Notes: generated from the letters alone by a model not told the origin. 64,000 nt of DNA from Echinostoma caproni (GCA_900618425.1 UZAN01039595.1:38270-102269), one strand, 5' to 3'. Shown: positions 49,060-62,271, counted from the stretch's first letter. Numbers and translations: made by a program.

Positions 49060-50980
49060 CATTTTCATTTGATTAGTGTTAGCTCTTCAGCGACCACATG
49101 GGCTATTTCTCATCGGCTTGGATCAATGATTGCACGATAAAACAATGTAATGCTCACAAAACGCTCGAACTGAGACAGGACCATTTCATTTTGGAATATC
49201 AATATCGAATTCCGGAACAGTGGTCATCCATTGTTGTTGCTCAAAAGAAACGCTTAGATTTCAATATGTCTTGCAAAAAAAACTTTTCCTGTATCTTTAA
49301 AGGCCGGAGCAGTTATCCGCACACACGCACACATACCGAATGTTTATTTTGACTAATAAGTAAAATGTATAGCATTCATTTCCTTTGTGTCTACTCCAAG
49401 AACAGAAGAAAACATGTCTGTGGACACAACTGATATTGGCCATCAATTTTACATGCTCTCATTCAGCTATAAATGTAGAATTATACAATCAGATCAAAAG
49501 AAGAGAAATATAAATTAAATTTGGTTATCTGAACAAGGTGATGTGCAATTGAGTTGGCTAGCGGTTGAGCTCGACCTAGATGACAAACGTTGATATGGAG
49601 ATGAACTGACTCAAACAATGTGACGAATATGTGTGGCAGAGAGTGGGGTAAGGTAGGTCATGCCACACACACACAATGGTGTTTGGGTGACATCAAGCGT
49701 GACATCATGCCGACCTCGGCAATAGCAATTCCGTTACAAATGTTTTTTTTTCGAATACACTTGCGGTTTCAAGAGATGAGTAACTATGGCTTCCAATAAT
49801 TCCCAAAGTCCACAAACGTCGACATCTCGTAATGACCCGACACATTTCGGGTGCATCTACATGCCGACTGGAGTCTTAAAAATGCAGGACAATTGCACTG
49901 GATGATAGTTTCCGTCAGCAAAGATTAAGGTGTTTCAAACCATATTCACAAATTCTGGTTGGTAAACGAACAGCTGTCCTTCCGATGTACCTCAGACTGT
50001 GGATAAATTGAAATGAATAGATACAATTGGAGGTAACACTAAAGGTTTCTAGATCCAGCTTACTGTGAGGGATACAACGGGACGGTCCGTAGACAATTAT
50101 TATTCCAGCGGCTTTGAACTAAGAATTTTGTTTTTTCCAATTATTTTGTTGTCCAAAGAAACACTTCTTTGAAACGATGCTTACGCATGAATGACTAACG
50201 CCTAGTTTGCAATTTGTAAGCGATGTTGTCAGTATTTTCTCTCAATTGAGGCAAGCCAACTAAAATGTCACTCCCCGATCCCTTTGGGTTGGCTTATTTT
50301 TCTGTATTCCTTGGCTATAGTGACTGTAACCACACACAAAAGAAGTGAGTGCACTTATTTTAATATGTACCTGATTATGTAATCAGTCCCCAAAACTCAC
50401 GGCTGAGTACGAAAATCCAGCAGTGGTTCACGCGCACTTTAATTGGATAAAACTGGGTAAAACCCATTCATCATTCCTGAACTGTCTGACAAGAGATGCG
50501 CTTTCTCCTAGTCTGTCAAGCCATACTTGCAAATCTGATACTTGTGACTTCGTCAAAATTTAGCTATCGAATTTCCCTCCCAAGCTGATGATTCAGGACA
50601 GTGCGTGGTAGTGGTAGGTGAAAGTGTTTGTGAGTTTTTATCATGCTTCGGCTTTTGATCCCAATTCACCGGCTTGGAGAGCAAATGAACTACCGTGGAA
50701 CGTTTTTCTCAGGTGTGATTTTTCAAATCGGTTGAATCACCTGGTGTAATCAGAATGGCCCCATAATTTTTGTGTGATGCTTACTCAAAGAATGTTCCGA
50801 TGTCTTTTGTGCGTTTATTACTTACAAGTAGTGTAAAGTGATCTTCAAAATATCACCTGCATTCTAATGAACCAATTAAATGTATACATATATGTATGGT
50901 ATCATGAAGATGGAAACCATTACCACACGCATAAATAATCCATCTTGTTTCAAATCAGTGCAATGGGAAAGTCATCGAAG
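49060..50980. other. Non-coding stretch, no gene recognised
   Basis: One plus frame of 84 codons (49,098-49,352) without motif. The rest is AT-rich with no feature noticed. Confidence 0.4.
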
Positions 50981-50984
50981 TGAA

Positions 50985-51515
50985 TTCTCCTCGTATTTAT
51001 GCTCCTCGCGGCTTCAATTATATGCCAAATGATCTAGGATGTTTCTTCCTGTTTCAGTGGCACTGCAAACAGCTTATTCGACGAGCAGCTCACCTCAAAG
51101 TCAACTTTTGAATTTCAAATGTTATGTATCTTAGAACAGATACTTGTTTGAAAGAATCTTATTCTTCACTGTGGAACGATGGAAAAGGATAATCTTATTA
51201 AAATACACCTATTGACCAGAATAAACAACCTCAAAAAGCAGTAATCAGTTATCAACAAGAATGAACTTTCCTGCATTTTTGCATAAACTAATTAAGATCA
51301 TGAACTGTACCTCTGGCACTACTTCAAATTTTGTTCGCTTTAAACACTATCGTGCGAACGGTGATACACAAAGACTGAGAATCTTATAGTGGGAGATAAA
51401 TTTCGTAATAAATACTCTTATCTCTCGCTAACTATATTGACATGAAATATTGGAAACTGGAATCCATTTCCAACATGTTGCACGATTACGATCAATCCCT
51501 GGTTATATATATATG
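50985..51515 (-). mobile_element. Tc1/mariner transposon, copy 4 (diverged end fragment)
   Basis: In the same orientation as copy 1 it matches the right half: GGCTTCAATTATATGCCAAA near 51,010, GCGAACGGTGATAC near 51,355 and GGGAGATAAATTTCGTAATA near 51,392. It ends in a degraded terminal repeat (TTGCACGATTACGATCAATC, then CCTGG) followed by a TA run. The left half is missing or unrecognisable. It holds no usable coding sequence. Confidence 0.6.
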
Positions 51516-51519
51516 TATA

Positions 51520-53340
51520 TATCAGAACAAAAACATAGTATTCTCCATGATCGCACAATCGTTTGTTAGATCAGCCGATAGTCCACCGGGGATACGGGGT
51601 GGATTTGGGTCAGGGAGCTTAAGAACCTGCACAAATTATTTCCAGGCGCAAAGAAGCGGGAGGAGAGGGCTGATGTGGGGCAGACGAAGTCCTACAGCTT
51701 CTCATGTGGCAAGCACACGACATCGAGCTTGCCTTAATGGTCGAATTCGAACCTCATACATGCGGTTGAATGCCTCGATTATATTCACAATGTGGTTTAG
51801 TTCAGCTGTGTGCGAAACTATTGCACTAGTGGTTTCTGTATTTGGCCTTGCAGGGTGTTGTTCAAAGATTCGTCCGAACACAAGTTTAACCGTGTGGCCC
51901 AATTAACTCTGTAAAAACAGGAACACCCCAAATTAGACGGCAGAATCTGCCATTTTTGTCCTTTAGTAGTAAGCACATATGATTGGGATGAGAACAAATC
52001 ATCGAACTTTGCTGCTTAGAAGGACCCCACAACAGCCTTCGATAGTCTCCGTTATGTTACGTCTGCTGATTTGTCCCTATGAACGGTATCTCAATGTATA
52101 TCCACTTCCTTCTGACCTCCGTCTTCTTCGCAGTATCCACACTGCACTGATTCATGTTGCCAACCATTCGTTCCCGATACCTATTGTTTGTACGGCGAAT
52201 AAATAAAAGATCAGCTTTTCGATTTTTATTTGAACTCTTAACTGCCCGCCTTTACAGGCCCCGTGATGCAATCTTCAAATGACCGAGGAAGTAGGATAAA
52301 CAAGTTTGAACATACATACCTGTCACAATAGAGATTCACGGACAGAAATGCTCGGAATATATCGCAGAGTTCTTGGATTCCACAGCTACTCCGAATACGG
52401 ACAGCTACGGGATTCGGCTTCAGGTAAATGGCAGATCTCCGCGGCACAGCAAACGACCTGTGCCCTAAGAGTTGCCTTGGAGATACGGAAGAAACGAAGC
52501 AGCAACCTAGCTGGCATCGCCAAGGGATTCGTGTACATCTTTTCCAGTCGCCTGTCGGAATTCAGGCAAAGCATATGGACTGCTAACATTGCTTGCTTGC
52601 ATCCGTGTTGCGAGTCAGATTGTCAGGTACTTTTATCCGGTAGACGGAAAAAGATGGTTTCGATAAATTCATTCCATTCGAGCTTACTACTCACAGGCAT
52701 ACGAGTATTATTAGTAGTCGTAATGTGTGTGATGCAACTCCTCCTACTTGTTCCTACCAGTCTCATCCCCGGTTAGCGGAATTTCTCTCCTTTGTGTAGG
52801 GTTCATTTGACGCCTTCTATAACCATGGACGAAGGCAACGAAAATTGGTGTATTAACTGAACTCACCTTAAGTAGATTACTGAAACGNGGGCAGGGTGAT
52901 TTGGGATGTTGAACTTGAAGGAACTTCTTGAGAGACTGGGCTTGATGCAAATAATGGCTATGCCAAATTTCATGTTACGAGTTATTTGATACTCCCCGCA
53001 CATCCCTGAAAAGGTCAACATCACCAACACCGGTTCACAGACTTACAAAAAGAGGACAATATAAAACGTTTCCAGTGTTTACGATGGCCATTTGCCCCCC
53101 TCNGCACAATAAGACTTTCTTTTTATAAATTTCGATAAGAAACGTACTAATTATCAGTGAAGAATAGGAAATTGAACACGATAGAGTACCGTCTAAATTC
53201 TTAACCATGAGGCAAGATAAAATTAATTTAGTTAAACAAATATATGGAACATTTCAATAATTTGGGTTTTGGTCAGTGTGTAGTAGGCATACATCACACA
53301 TTACATGAGAAATATTTTGGTTATTTAAGAGGTTAGGTAT
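51520..53340. other. Non-coding stretch, no gene recognised
   Basis: Plus frames of 154 codons (51,442-51,906) and 156 codons (52,306-52,776) occur, but neither shows a domain and opposing frames are also open. A lone B-box-like GAATTCGAACCTC near 51,745 lacks an A box. Single Ns lie at 52,887 and 53,103. Confidence 0.35.
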
Positions 53341-53342
53341 TC

Positions 53343-53505
53343 AGTGGTTACGGCTACCATTTTGTCATCCCGGTGGATCCATGTTCGAATCCCACCACCA
53401 CGGTCTGATTGTCCCCATCATCTGTTGCAAGACAGCTCTTTGATAGGCCGCTTCTGGTCATCTTTATGAAAATTGTATTATTCAATATATAGAAAGTAAA
53501 AATCA
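53343..53505 (+). repeat. tRNA-derived SINE (family C)
   Basis: An A-box-like CAGTGGTTACGGCTACC and a B box GTTCGAATCCC (about 53,384-53,394) have tRNA spacing. A body follows (CATCATCTGTTGCAAGACAG), then a tail ending GAAAATTGTATTATTCAATA. The tail and post-B-box region recur at 36.09-36.23 kb. Confidence 0.7.
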
Positions 53506-53509
53506 TTAT

Positions 53510-55190
53510 ATATTTAAAATTTTTAATATATAACCACAATAAAGCTGAGTCTCAAATGAAATCATCATTTTCACCGTAATCCAGGATATATAGAAGAGGG
53601 ATGGATTCAACAGAGATGTATTCACGAATAGCACACCTATAAATTCAGCGATAAATTGGAGTCCATCAGTTGTATCAGTATGCAACCTGTAATACTTTTG
53701 GTTTTGAACTTGAAATGCGCTTTGCGTTAGGTGACACAGTACCAGGAGGGGTGTTTTGACCTCAGATGATCTAATTCATGCAAATGAGTCCGCCTACAAC
53801 TCGGATGCTTCTGGGGCCGTCTCGAGAAAAAGGTCAACTTAACAAACACCCCAGGGTACCGAATCAGTGACGGAGTGAACAGAGAATCCGTTCAACATAT
53901 AACACTATTTCAGTCATTTGTTTATTCACCATTCGGCGATAAGTCCCTAACCAAACACGACAACTTTGGTCACGCATGAATAAATAACGACAGTTCAAAA
54001 TGTGAAATTGACTGGGTTATGTTTTTCCGGACACATGGGTGACTACTTTGAATAATGATCGTTTGTGTCTTTTCGCGTGTGAGTCACCGTCTGTTCAGTA
54101 TTCAGAGTCTTCGGTAAATAAATGAATCGTTTCAAGTAAATCCCCAGCAGCGACATGAGTAACACATTCAACATGTATAGATGAGCAGAAACATGCTCAA
54201 TTTTATTCGATCGATTTGTCCAGCATTCGAATCTCGCCAGTGAAGAAAAATGTCGCACACAAGACACCCTTCCTAGAACAGTACTCAGTCAGTGGTCACT
54301 CGTATTCAGAGCAGGAAAACCGATGTAACTGTGGCCAAATTTCCACAGACAAACAAAATTTATCCATAGGGAAAATAAGCTTTAAACTTTAATGTGAAGT
54401 CACATTACACAGTTAGTTGCACGCTGATCGGTCAGCGGTTTGAAATTACGTTCTCCTTCTTTCGGTTTTGGAACCCGAACTCAGAAAACAGTTTATAGTA
54501 AATATTTGAAACTAAACACACGAGAATTCCATGATCAATGTAACTGTATCCAGCAATCCAGAGACTATTCAATCGCCTTGAGCTGATGTAGGTTTGAAAG
54601 AGTACCTAAACAGTAACATTACGCGTTAGATTTGGTCAAATTGCAACATGGATGTGTCCCTCATAAGTTTTTTTATCGCGCACAATTCGTATTCTATGCC
54701 AGCTAAACTGAGCTCCAAAATCCATAATGATTTTTGTCCATGGTGGAGGAAAATGTGAGCTTATAGCACCAATATGCCCAGTAGTATCTGAGCTTTTGAT
54801 CAAATGTTTATTCAAAACAGCCATCGGGTGGGCATTGTTTGAAAATTGGCACTGCCGATGCGTCGTGTAATACATCCAGTTTGTAGTTTTGTATCATCCA
54901 CCTCCATTGAATACTGGCACCATACAATTACAATCAAACCACATTTGCTACTTCATGCCCCAAAAAGAGACCTCATAAAATCGACATTCATCTATAATCC
55001 CTTCAAAATTGTGTCTTTACTATCCATCAGAAAGCAACAAAAATTGTCAATACACTGCAAATTCTTGGTTCTGATAATCTGGTTTAAAGAAAGCGCAATC
55101 ATTTTCGCACTGGAACATGTTGCCATTGAAAAAGTGTGCCGAACATTCTTCCCTCCAACGTTCGAACGTTTTAGCCTCAGCTGCGCCGTC
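53510..55190. other. Non-coding stretch, no gene recognised
   Basis: AT-rich, with small frames open on both strands. The minus frame at 54,636-54,875 has ordinary composition but no motif. Confidence 0.4.
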
Positions 55191-55196
55191 GAATGT

Positions 55197-55270
55197 CATC
55201 ATAATCATCATCATTATCATCACCATCATCATCATCATCCTCATCCTCGTCATCATCTTCATCATTATCA
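55197..55270. repeat. (ATC)n imperfect simple repeat
   Basis: About 25 ATC-like units. It alone produces the histidine-rich centre of a 178-codon plus frame (54,846-55,382) and the methionine-rich run of the opposite frame. I therefore do not call either as a gene. Confidence 0.9.
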
Positions 55271-55274
55271 GCCT

Positions 55275-58200
55275 CTTTGTCATCTATTTATTAAATATAA
55301 TATGATGGAAACAATCCACAGTAGGGAGATGGTGGCTTTAACGTACGTTGGTGGAGATCAAGTTTTATTAGACAATTTTTGAAGCATTCTAACAGTGATC
55401 CACGCAGCTTGATCAGGAATTCGAAAAAACGTTCAGATCCCCTCGAAAACTTGATTTATCCCCAACGCCATATCCAGTGTTTGTTCTACAATTATCGAAC
55501 ACATATTGTAACGATCAATAACGCGATACATGTTTTTTCCACGTACGTCATTCATGACTGACCATTACCAATTATTACAAATACTGGGTATATTTAAGTA
55601 ATAAAAGTGACTTTCATTCCTTTATTTTTTTCGAATGTTCGTAAAAGAAGCTGGTGCACAAAATCTTTTATTTGATTTGAGGTGAATAAATATGAGCTTT
55701 CATCGCCCTAAATTTTCAGGATATCTATCAAGTTAGTCTTCATAAATTTACAATAAAGGTTTCTTCCACGGAGTGGCATGGACACTAATCTTCCGATGAC
55801 CTTCATCAGTCGCAGCAAGATTATTTTTGTGAAATTTGGAATTCCGAACGAATAGGATTTGATTAAAGATTCATAAATTACCAGATTTTAGCACACATCG
55901 AAAACCGTAGCATACAAGAACATCAGAGAAGAATACCGTTACTGCCAATTTGCGTTCTCACTGCATGAGTAGGCGGATTACCAAATGATCTATTGATCTG
56001 ACTAGGACAAGATGCGCATACGGCAAGGTCCCCGGCGTTCATTATTTTCTCTCTCTCGCTGTGTCAGCTACTCACAGATCGAAGTGCAATCAATAGAGAC
56101 CGCCGAATGAAAACTAGAAGGACAGAAAATAGAAAATATATATCAGCGCGGTATCATAAGCTGGCAAACCCATCACGTTTCATGCGGCGGCATTTTGTAA
56201 AAAAACAAAGAAAACGCGGTTAATAATCATTCGAATGAAGATATTTTTTCTTGATTTGTTTCCCAGTTCCACAGATTTTGTTTACTATGCTTAGTCTGTG
56301 TAAATCCGTGACTTCAGGAAGAGGAAGAGGAGGAGGCGGAGGGCCATGAGCAATTGGGTGATTTCACAAACTGTCTCGGGGTGTTCAAGTTGAGTAAGCA
56401 GACGGACTGCGGCCTACTCTGCGGTGTCTGAGCTGCCGGGTTTTATTATCCTTTGAGCAACGAATCCGAACATGGTGGAGAGAAAGCAACGCACCCTTCA
56501 CTTTCGATGCATGAGTACTGGATTCGACGAGATGCAAAACAATGGCCTATGTAACGGTTTTAGTTTCCTCGGTGTTCAGTCAGGCTCGGTGGTAATTCCA
56601 AGCTCTTGTGGACAGGCCTTCGCTAGTGGAACACGTAAGCCGGTACACACACACGCAAACATCAATCGCCTGCGTAAGCAGTCGGAACAAGTCTTTGATT
56701 TGCAAATATAGAATTGGTCTGAAGGGGAATGCGACATGTAATTTGGCCACAAGTGAGGCGGTCAAAATACACACTGATGAAACCGCGGAACTATTTTTCA
56801 TCCGTGATTTTGTCCCATAAAACGATTATCCAGAACGTTTTGTCTATGCGGGAGAGAATTTCAAATGTACAACAAAAATCAATGTACATATTTCCGCCTT
56901 TAAAAGGTGCTAGAATCACAGAATTGTTTAGCCGTAAAGTGTAACCTGAGAAGGCAGTGTATTTTATGTAGTGACCATCTGGATCGCGTGGACAAAATAA
57001 CCGACAACATTGTTTTCTGTTTCAAAAGCTTTGGTATTGCTCACACTCTATTTATTTTCAGCTCCTACTTGGACACAAAATTTCAAAGTTGATGGGTAGC
57101 ATCTCGGACGAAAACGCTGCTTCGTCGAAATCTTCCACGCATTGAAAGCTTTGTGAATAATTAGTCTTCTATAGAGTGAAACAAGTACACGAACACAATG
57201 TCACCCTGCTCGAGGTCTCAAACCTCACAAACGAGAGGGCCGATAATCCGAAAACACAGCAGTATAGTAGAGGTAGGACAGATTTATCCAGTCCCGTATT
57301 CCTTGCCAATTTTGCAGAACGTACCTTTGTTAAATCAATTTGGAGTATAAGTTCAAGATTGGTGTGAAAACGTACCGAATTTTTGTTAGTAGATTCAACT
57401 TATCATCAACCTCTACCATTACACAAGCTTTAATCCTCCTTGGTTGCCATCGTTCGTGTTTCCAGCTCCCACTAATCCGTGAGCGTCAAAACTTTCCGCT
57501 TCATGAAGGTGATGACGATGCTTAATATGATCAATGAGCACACAGTGAAAAAAAGTCAAATCAGGTATCGTGTGGATTGTCCAATTTTTCTGATCAGACA
57601 GTAAAACATATTTCTTGGCATAGACTGCCTCCGAAATGATGATTGGGGGTGGGTTTCTTGTTTTGTGGTTGGTCACACTTCTCCTGCACCTCGCGATATG
57701 CTTCTATACCATCAGCCGTCTCAACCTACCTTCGTCGAGGAGGCTCCACTCACTGCTTTCAAGTAACGGACATTTTTTCCAACTGAAGTGAGAGGACGAG
57801 AAGCAAAAATACGCGGTTATAACCAGATTAATGAGCCATTGACAGTTAACCAACCAATAAGAGTCGTACGCACCACACATATACACATGCAAACACCTTT
57901 CCTGTTGTGACAGCGGTCATCGGCTTCATTGGGCGTGGAGGTGTATTGGGCACACTGAATGTTTGACCCCGTCCAAAGGGCGTATGATCGGATGAACTGA
58001 ACACCGGCCCCGGGNACTGAACACCGGCCCCGGGCAGGCTGCTGTTCTTGCACACCACCTTGTCAACTTGCGCTTCAGGCACTGGTTAGCTCAAGGCATG
58101 GGCTTGGAACTCCCCAAGATAATTCATCTGTCTGGGTCTAGCCAAACTAGCAATGATCCGTTCACATGAAAATCATCGAACTTTTTTGCTTTTCATAAAG

Positions 58201-59860
58201 ATTCTTGCACGGATAAGTTCGGCAGTCTAGACTAAGACGAATGATACATGAAGATATGGGAATAGAATAACTATGACTGCTTATGAAACCACTCAACAAT
58301 GAGTGAACACCAGTGCTCGTAGCAGTCCCTATGTGTTTTTTTTTTGGATGGGGCACCTTTGGCAAGACAATGGTTTGACATCTTTAGCTCAACGATCAGT
58401 TGCGTGGATAACCCAAACCATTTCTGAAATTTCCGCACATAATCGCTTTGCACCAAGAGAAATGCCACAGGAACCGTATGGCAAATGCTTAACGGAACCT
58501 CGCAAGGTATATGACAAATGGGTGATGTCAGGAATGATATTACTGTCAAATACACTTTGGAGGAAATAAAACTTTCCACGGATAACCAACAGTTTTACGT
58601 TTGTAGTCGATGCTATGGATTCCAAATGTGTAAGGCTACACTCAAGATCCTAATTTTGGTTTAGAAAACGCATCTGGCATTCTCTGCAATTGGACAGTGT
58701 TTGCACATCGGTATCTGTTTTATAGAACACAACTGCAGTTATCCTAACATAGCCGTGGTATGGCTAGTGAAAGTTTGACAGTGTTTTTTTTTCAAATGTT
58801 AACATTGCTGGCTATACTGGATTGTTTTACACCCGATTGAGTTTAAACATGGAAGAGTACGTGTGTAGTTTTTAACTGTGCACTGATCCCGTAAACAATG
58901 TATGACTGTATTGATGTTTTCATTAGTTTATTTTTACTAGTTACATTGCTTTATTCCCTGATCATCGGACACCAAGTTGTATACAGCGCATCCGAGTTTG
59001 TTGTGGAAAACCACCAGGCGAGATACGACTCACGAGGTGTACATGCAATTGCGTTGCATTCCGAGTGCAGAGTATGGCTCAAAACGAAATCTTCAAAATT
59101 GCAAATTTGAGTGGAACTTATGAAATACTTCTATTATTGAATCGTGGAGACTAGCCGTACTTTAAACTACGGTTACTCGGACGATCATTGGTCTACGCAG
59201 TCAGTCTACATACACTTCGAAGTGTTGGATCAGTTCCGAATTGTGAATTGAGTATTCCACAACAAACTTTATCCACGAGACGTCTGCTTTTTTGCAGGAG
59301 TATAGTAAAGCATTTAATATCAAACCGAAGAAATAGGACAAAAAATCTCCAGGGAAAGTTTTGTTTACATGTGGCGAGCCGAATAATGATGAGCAACTTG
59401 ATTCGGTAAAAGAAAACACCTTGCAGAGAGTTGTATACCTGCAGTTGGGATGGATGCAGTGTGGTCAACTGTTGGCGGTTTCTCAAGTGAAAAAACCGAT
59501 TATCTTCGAAGCCCCATGATTCAGGATAAATTAGCACCAATGGTAACAGCGAAACAGGTCCATAGCCCTCTCCAGCTTTCATTTCAATTTTACTTTGTTG
59601 TAGGTTTTTGAAAAATAGAAAACAGACAACGAAATTTAATTGGAATGTGAAATTAACAGATATGGGATATCGTGTGTGAGTTTATTCATGCAACTAACTG
59701 ACTTCAGTGTTCAACTATCCCACGTCGTACACACACATTCTCACACGGGAATGCTTCCATTGCATTCTACTCATTGTGCTAATCACATGGCCTAGTCTCA
59801 CGCGATTTTTTTCTAATCTTTTGGGTGAATTCGCCTGATAAGGTTGCTAGTACATTTAAC
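55275..59860. other. Non-coding stretch, no gene recognised
   Basis: No domain or repeat family recognised. A purine-rich run lies at about 56,318-56,345. At 57,996-58,034 a 19-bp sequence is repeated on both sides of a single N (58,015). The minus frame at 59,193-59,582 (129 codons) overlaps open frames on the other strand and has no motif. Confidence 0.35.
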
Positions 59861-60179
59861 ATGTACAGGTATTGATCAAACCCGTGCAATACCCTGATTT
59901 CCATCACATTTGTTCCTTCCGAGGCCGGTTTCTCTTAGTCTCATTCACAGGGATGGAATATGAAGTTGTCCCGCATCCATCAAACGCTAGATATCTGTAA
60001 GAATATACACTTTGCTTCTTTTAGTCGAATGTCATGAAAATGTACGACTTCTCAATACTGACGATGTTTGCTGACGCATCAGTTGTAAAATAAGAAGTCA
60101 CGGTGACAAACAGAATAAGTATTTCAAATGGGAATTCATCCTGTTTATTACAAATAAAGCGTGAACTAAACAGATCGAA

Positions 60180-60320
60180 AGCAGTGAACAGCTGTTTCGA
60201 CCTGGTTGGGCCTCATCAGAAGTGCGAATCCATCGACCCGATTGGGGTTCGAACCCGGGACTACACAGGTAGATCGAAGGCATTCTATCCACTACGCTAC
60301 CGGTCTGATCAACTGCCAGG
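60180..60320 (-). repeat. tRNA-derived SINE (family A), nested in Tc1/mariner copy 3
   Basis: On the minus strand: A box TAGCGTAGTGGATA (complement at 60,286-60,299), B box GGGTTCGAACCCC (complement at 60,244-60,256), then the body TGATGAGGCCCAACCAGG and CGAAACAGCTGTTC. This is the best copy of family A in the window. Its position interrupts sequence that is contiguous in Tc1/mariner copy 1, so it inserted after the transposon. Confidence 0.85.
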
Positions 60321-60384
60321 TGACAATTATTTATTAATCAAAATGATCCATTGAACTGACACAAAGTTTTTACTTTTATCTCGT

Positions 60385-60960
60385 GCGTTTTGATTTTTCC
60401 TTCTTTATTTTTGAACACTGAAAGCAGTCGCTTTTGCAAGCAGTCCACCAAGTTGACTGCTCAAAACCCTTTGCTAGTTTCCTCTAAGACACCCTAACCA
60501 CTGTCAAGGCAGCTAACCTCTTCTTGTTCCAATTCAGAGAAAAGTGTTCAATTACATTCAGATCCCACCCACCGGAGGGTAAATTCTACCTTGGAATTGA
60601 TTCCTTCAGAACCGGGATAAGTGGGGCAAAATAATGTTTAATGACACATAATAGTATCTACCACAAACCTCAAGGGAGAAGATGTGCTACATTCATCTGT
60701 GAAAAAAACTGACTTCTGCGAATGCATTTTCAGAGTGACAGTTATCGAAAACCTCCCTTATGATTGCAAGATATTTTTGCGACTTCCAGGTTGATGTGTA
60801 CAGGAGACTAACAGCAAGGCACTCGGTATTTACTTCCCTTCCAACACGTTGCACCAAATGCTAACACCACAAGACGACGCATTATCCATCTCCACTATGA
60901 CTTTGGAAGATCAAATTTCATTTTTCCTGTGCAAATATATGTTTCATTTGTTTCAGTACG
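60385..60960 (-). pseudogene. Tc1/mariner transposase pseudogene (copy 3), C-terminal part
   Basis: The minus strand retains, in order, a block aligned with FFTDE-type catalytic block 1 (EVSFFTDEC, near 60,720), the last catalytic block as DLNVIEHFSLNW (near 60,555, with the glutamate kept), and AVNLVDCLQKRL near 60,445. These lie in different frames with stops between. DLNVIEH is the closest match in the window to the PDLNPIEH signature of Tc1 transposases and fixes the superfamily. Confidence 0.75.
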
Positions 60961-61486
60961 AGGGATAATGCAGGTGTAGTTTGTTGCATCCATTTATTGA
61001 AGCTAGAATATTTTTATTAATTTGCTTACTTACTGTGCACTGAATGAATGGAGAAAAGCAATTTAGCATACGTGTACTCAACTTAATAAACAGTCTCATG
61101 AAACAGGAATCACATTTATTAGAAGGAATGCGGTTCCATGCCGCTTGGCATAAAATATTTTCGAAATCTCAGCCTGTAACTGTCGAACTACTCAAGGTCG
61201 AGCAAATTCAAACGGTGACAGAAGAGAACTAGGAACATAGAAATGTGAGATAAAATCAGGACTAAGTACATTTTACCCATAGCCATCAACATACAAGTAT
61301 GATACTGGAGAGTGAAATGTAGTTCCAAAAGGAGAGGGATATTGCACGAGTTTGATCAACACCTGTGGACCATTCAAAGACGGGATTCGGGGTAATTGTT
61401 CAAATGCAAACTTGGTTCAAATTTGCTCGGGCAGGATAACTGCGCCATTTCAAAGGTGTAGATAGAACCACTATCGAACTTGTTTC

Positions 61487-61512
61487 GGGGTGGGTGTGTG
61501 TGGGGGGGAGGG
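61487..61512 (+). other. G-quadruplex-forming motif
   Basis: Four runs of three or more G separated by short loops: GGGG-T-GGG-TGTGTGT-GGGGGGG-A-GGG. This fits the usual G3+N1-7 rule. No gene start is recognisable next to it. Confidence 0.7.
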
Positions 61513-61514
61513 AG

Positions 61515-62260
61515 AGAACTGCACTTGTATTAAATTTTCAGTGTGCAAATCAAACAGCGAATTGTCATAATAAAAGTTGTTTAAACGCTGAATAAAACTC
61601 ATTGAGAATGATAGGAAAGAAATGAATCTCTTAAGATGAAATTTTGAGATGGCATTTTTAACACCCAGCTTTGTACCGTTCCAGCCAGCAATGATAATTG
61701 AAGGTAAATGAAGCTGGATTGAAGCGAGCACTCGTTGATAGGTTACAAGTCGAGTGAAAAAAACCCAAACTACGGCTAAGAGGGATTCTAGTATTCGATT
61801 GTGTTCACTCATTGTTTCTAAAGCCAACATATGTAATTTTCTCATACAAGATTTGTTTGAACTAAAGTCAGTTCGACAGTATATGTGTTTTTCCTTGGTG
61901 TGGGTTGAGGTACTGATATAATACAAGTTCACCAAAATCTGTTAGACCCGATCGAAATACCGGTTAACGTATATTCCCGGAGGGGGGAGGTGATGCTATA
62001 GACTACTCATACCAAAAAAATAGTGATGCATCATCCGACGAGTCCGAATGGTTCTCAAGGCTTTTGCTCAATGTCGTCCCGGCACGCTAGAATATTAGAC
62101 AACGTGATTTAATTCAGTTTAAAGCTCCATCCTTGTTACAATTCGCCTGCTCATGCATGCCAACTGCGCTGCATTTTGTCGATTGTTTTTTTTACACGAA
62201 CAGAGACAATTGTTCGCTATACCCGATTGACGATGCAAAGTGGGAGTGCTGATCTGATTT
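61515..62260. other. Non-coding stretch, no gene recognised
   Basis: A minus frame of 154 codons (61,935-61,471) has no recognisable domain and its C-terminal end is coded by the G-rich tract. No repeat family noticed. Confidence 0.35.
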
Positions 62261-62271
62261 CTTCATTGCAG

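Larger units (their letters stand above)
59866..61365 (-). mobile_element. Tc1/mariner transposon, copy 3, best-preserved ends
   Basis: The terminal inverted repeats are 24 of 25 bp or better: left CAGGTATTGATCAAACCCGT, right complement CAGGTGTTGATCAAACTCGT. TA precedes the left end; TG follows the right end, probably a mutated TA. The internal sequence follows copy 1, but the N-terminal transposase region (about 500 bp) is deleted and a family A SINE is inserted near the left end. A single-copy G-rich run lies just outside the right end at 61,487. Confidence 0.9.

Noticed and set aside
51715..51770. B-box-like GAATTCGAACCTC
   Set aside because: No A box at the right distance on either strand.
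52306..52776. 156-codon plus frame
   Set aside because: No recognisable motif, an opposing open frame over the same DNA, and a length reachable by chance in 64 kb.
54846..55382. 178-codon frame with histidine-rich centre
   Set aside because: The His run is produced by the ATC microsatellite, and the rest shows no domain or splice support.
61471..61935. 154-codon minus frame
   Set aside because: Its C-terminus is coded by a G-rich simple tract and no family resemblance was found.
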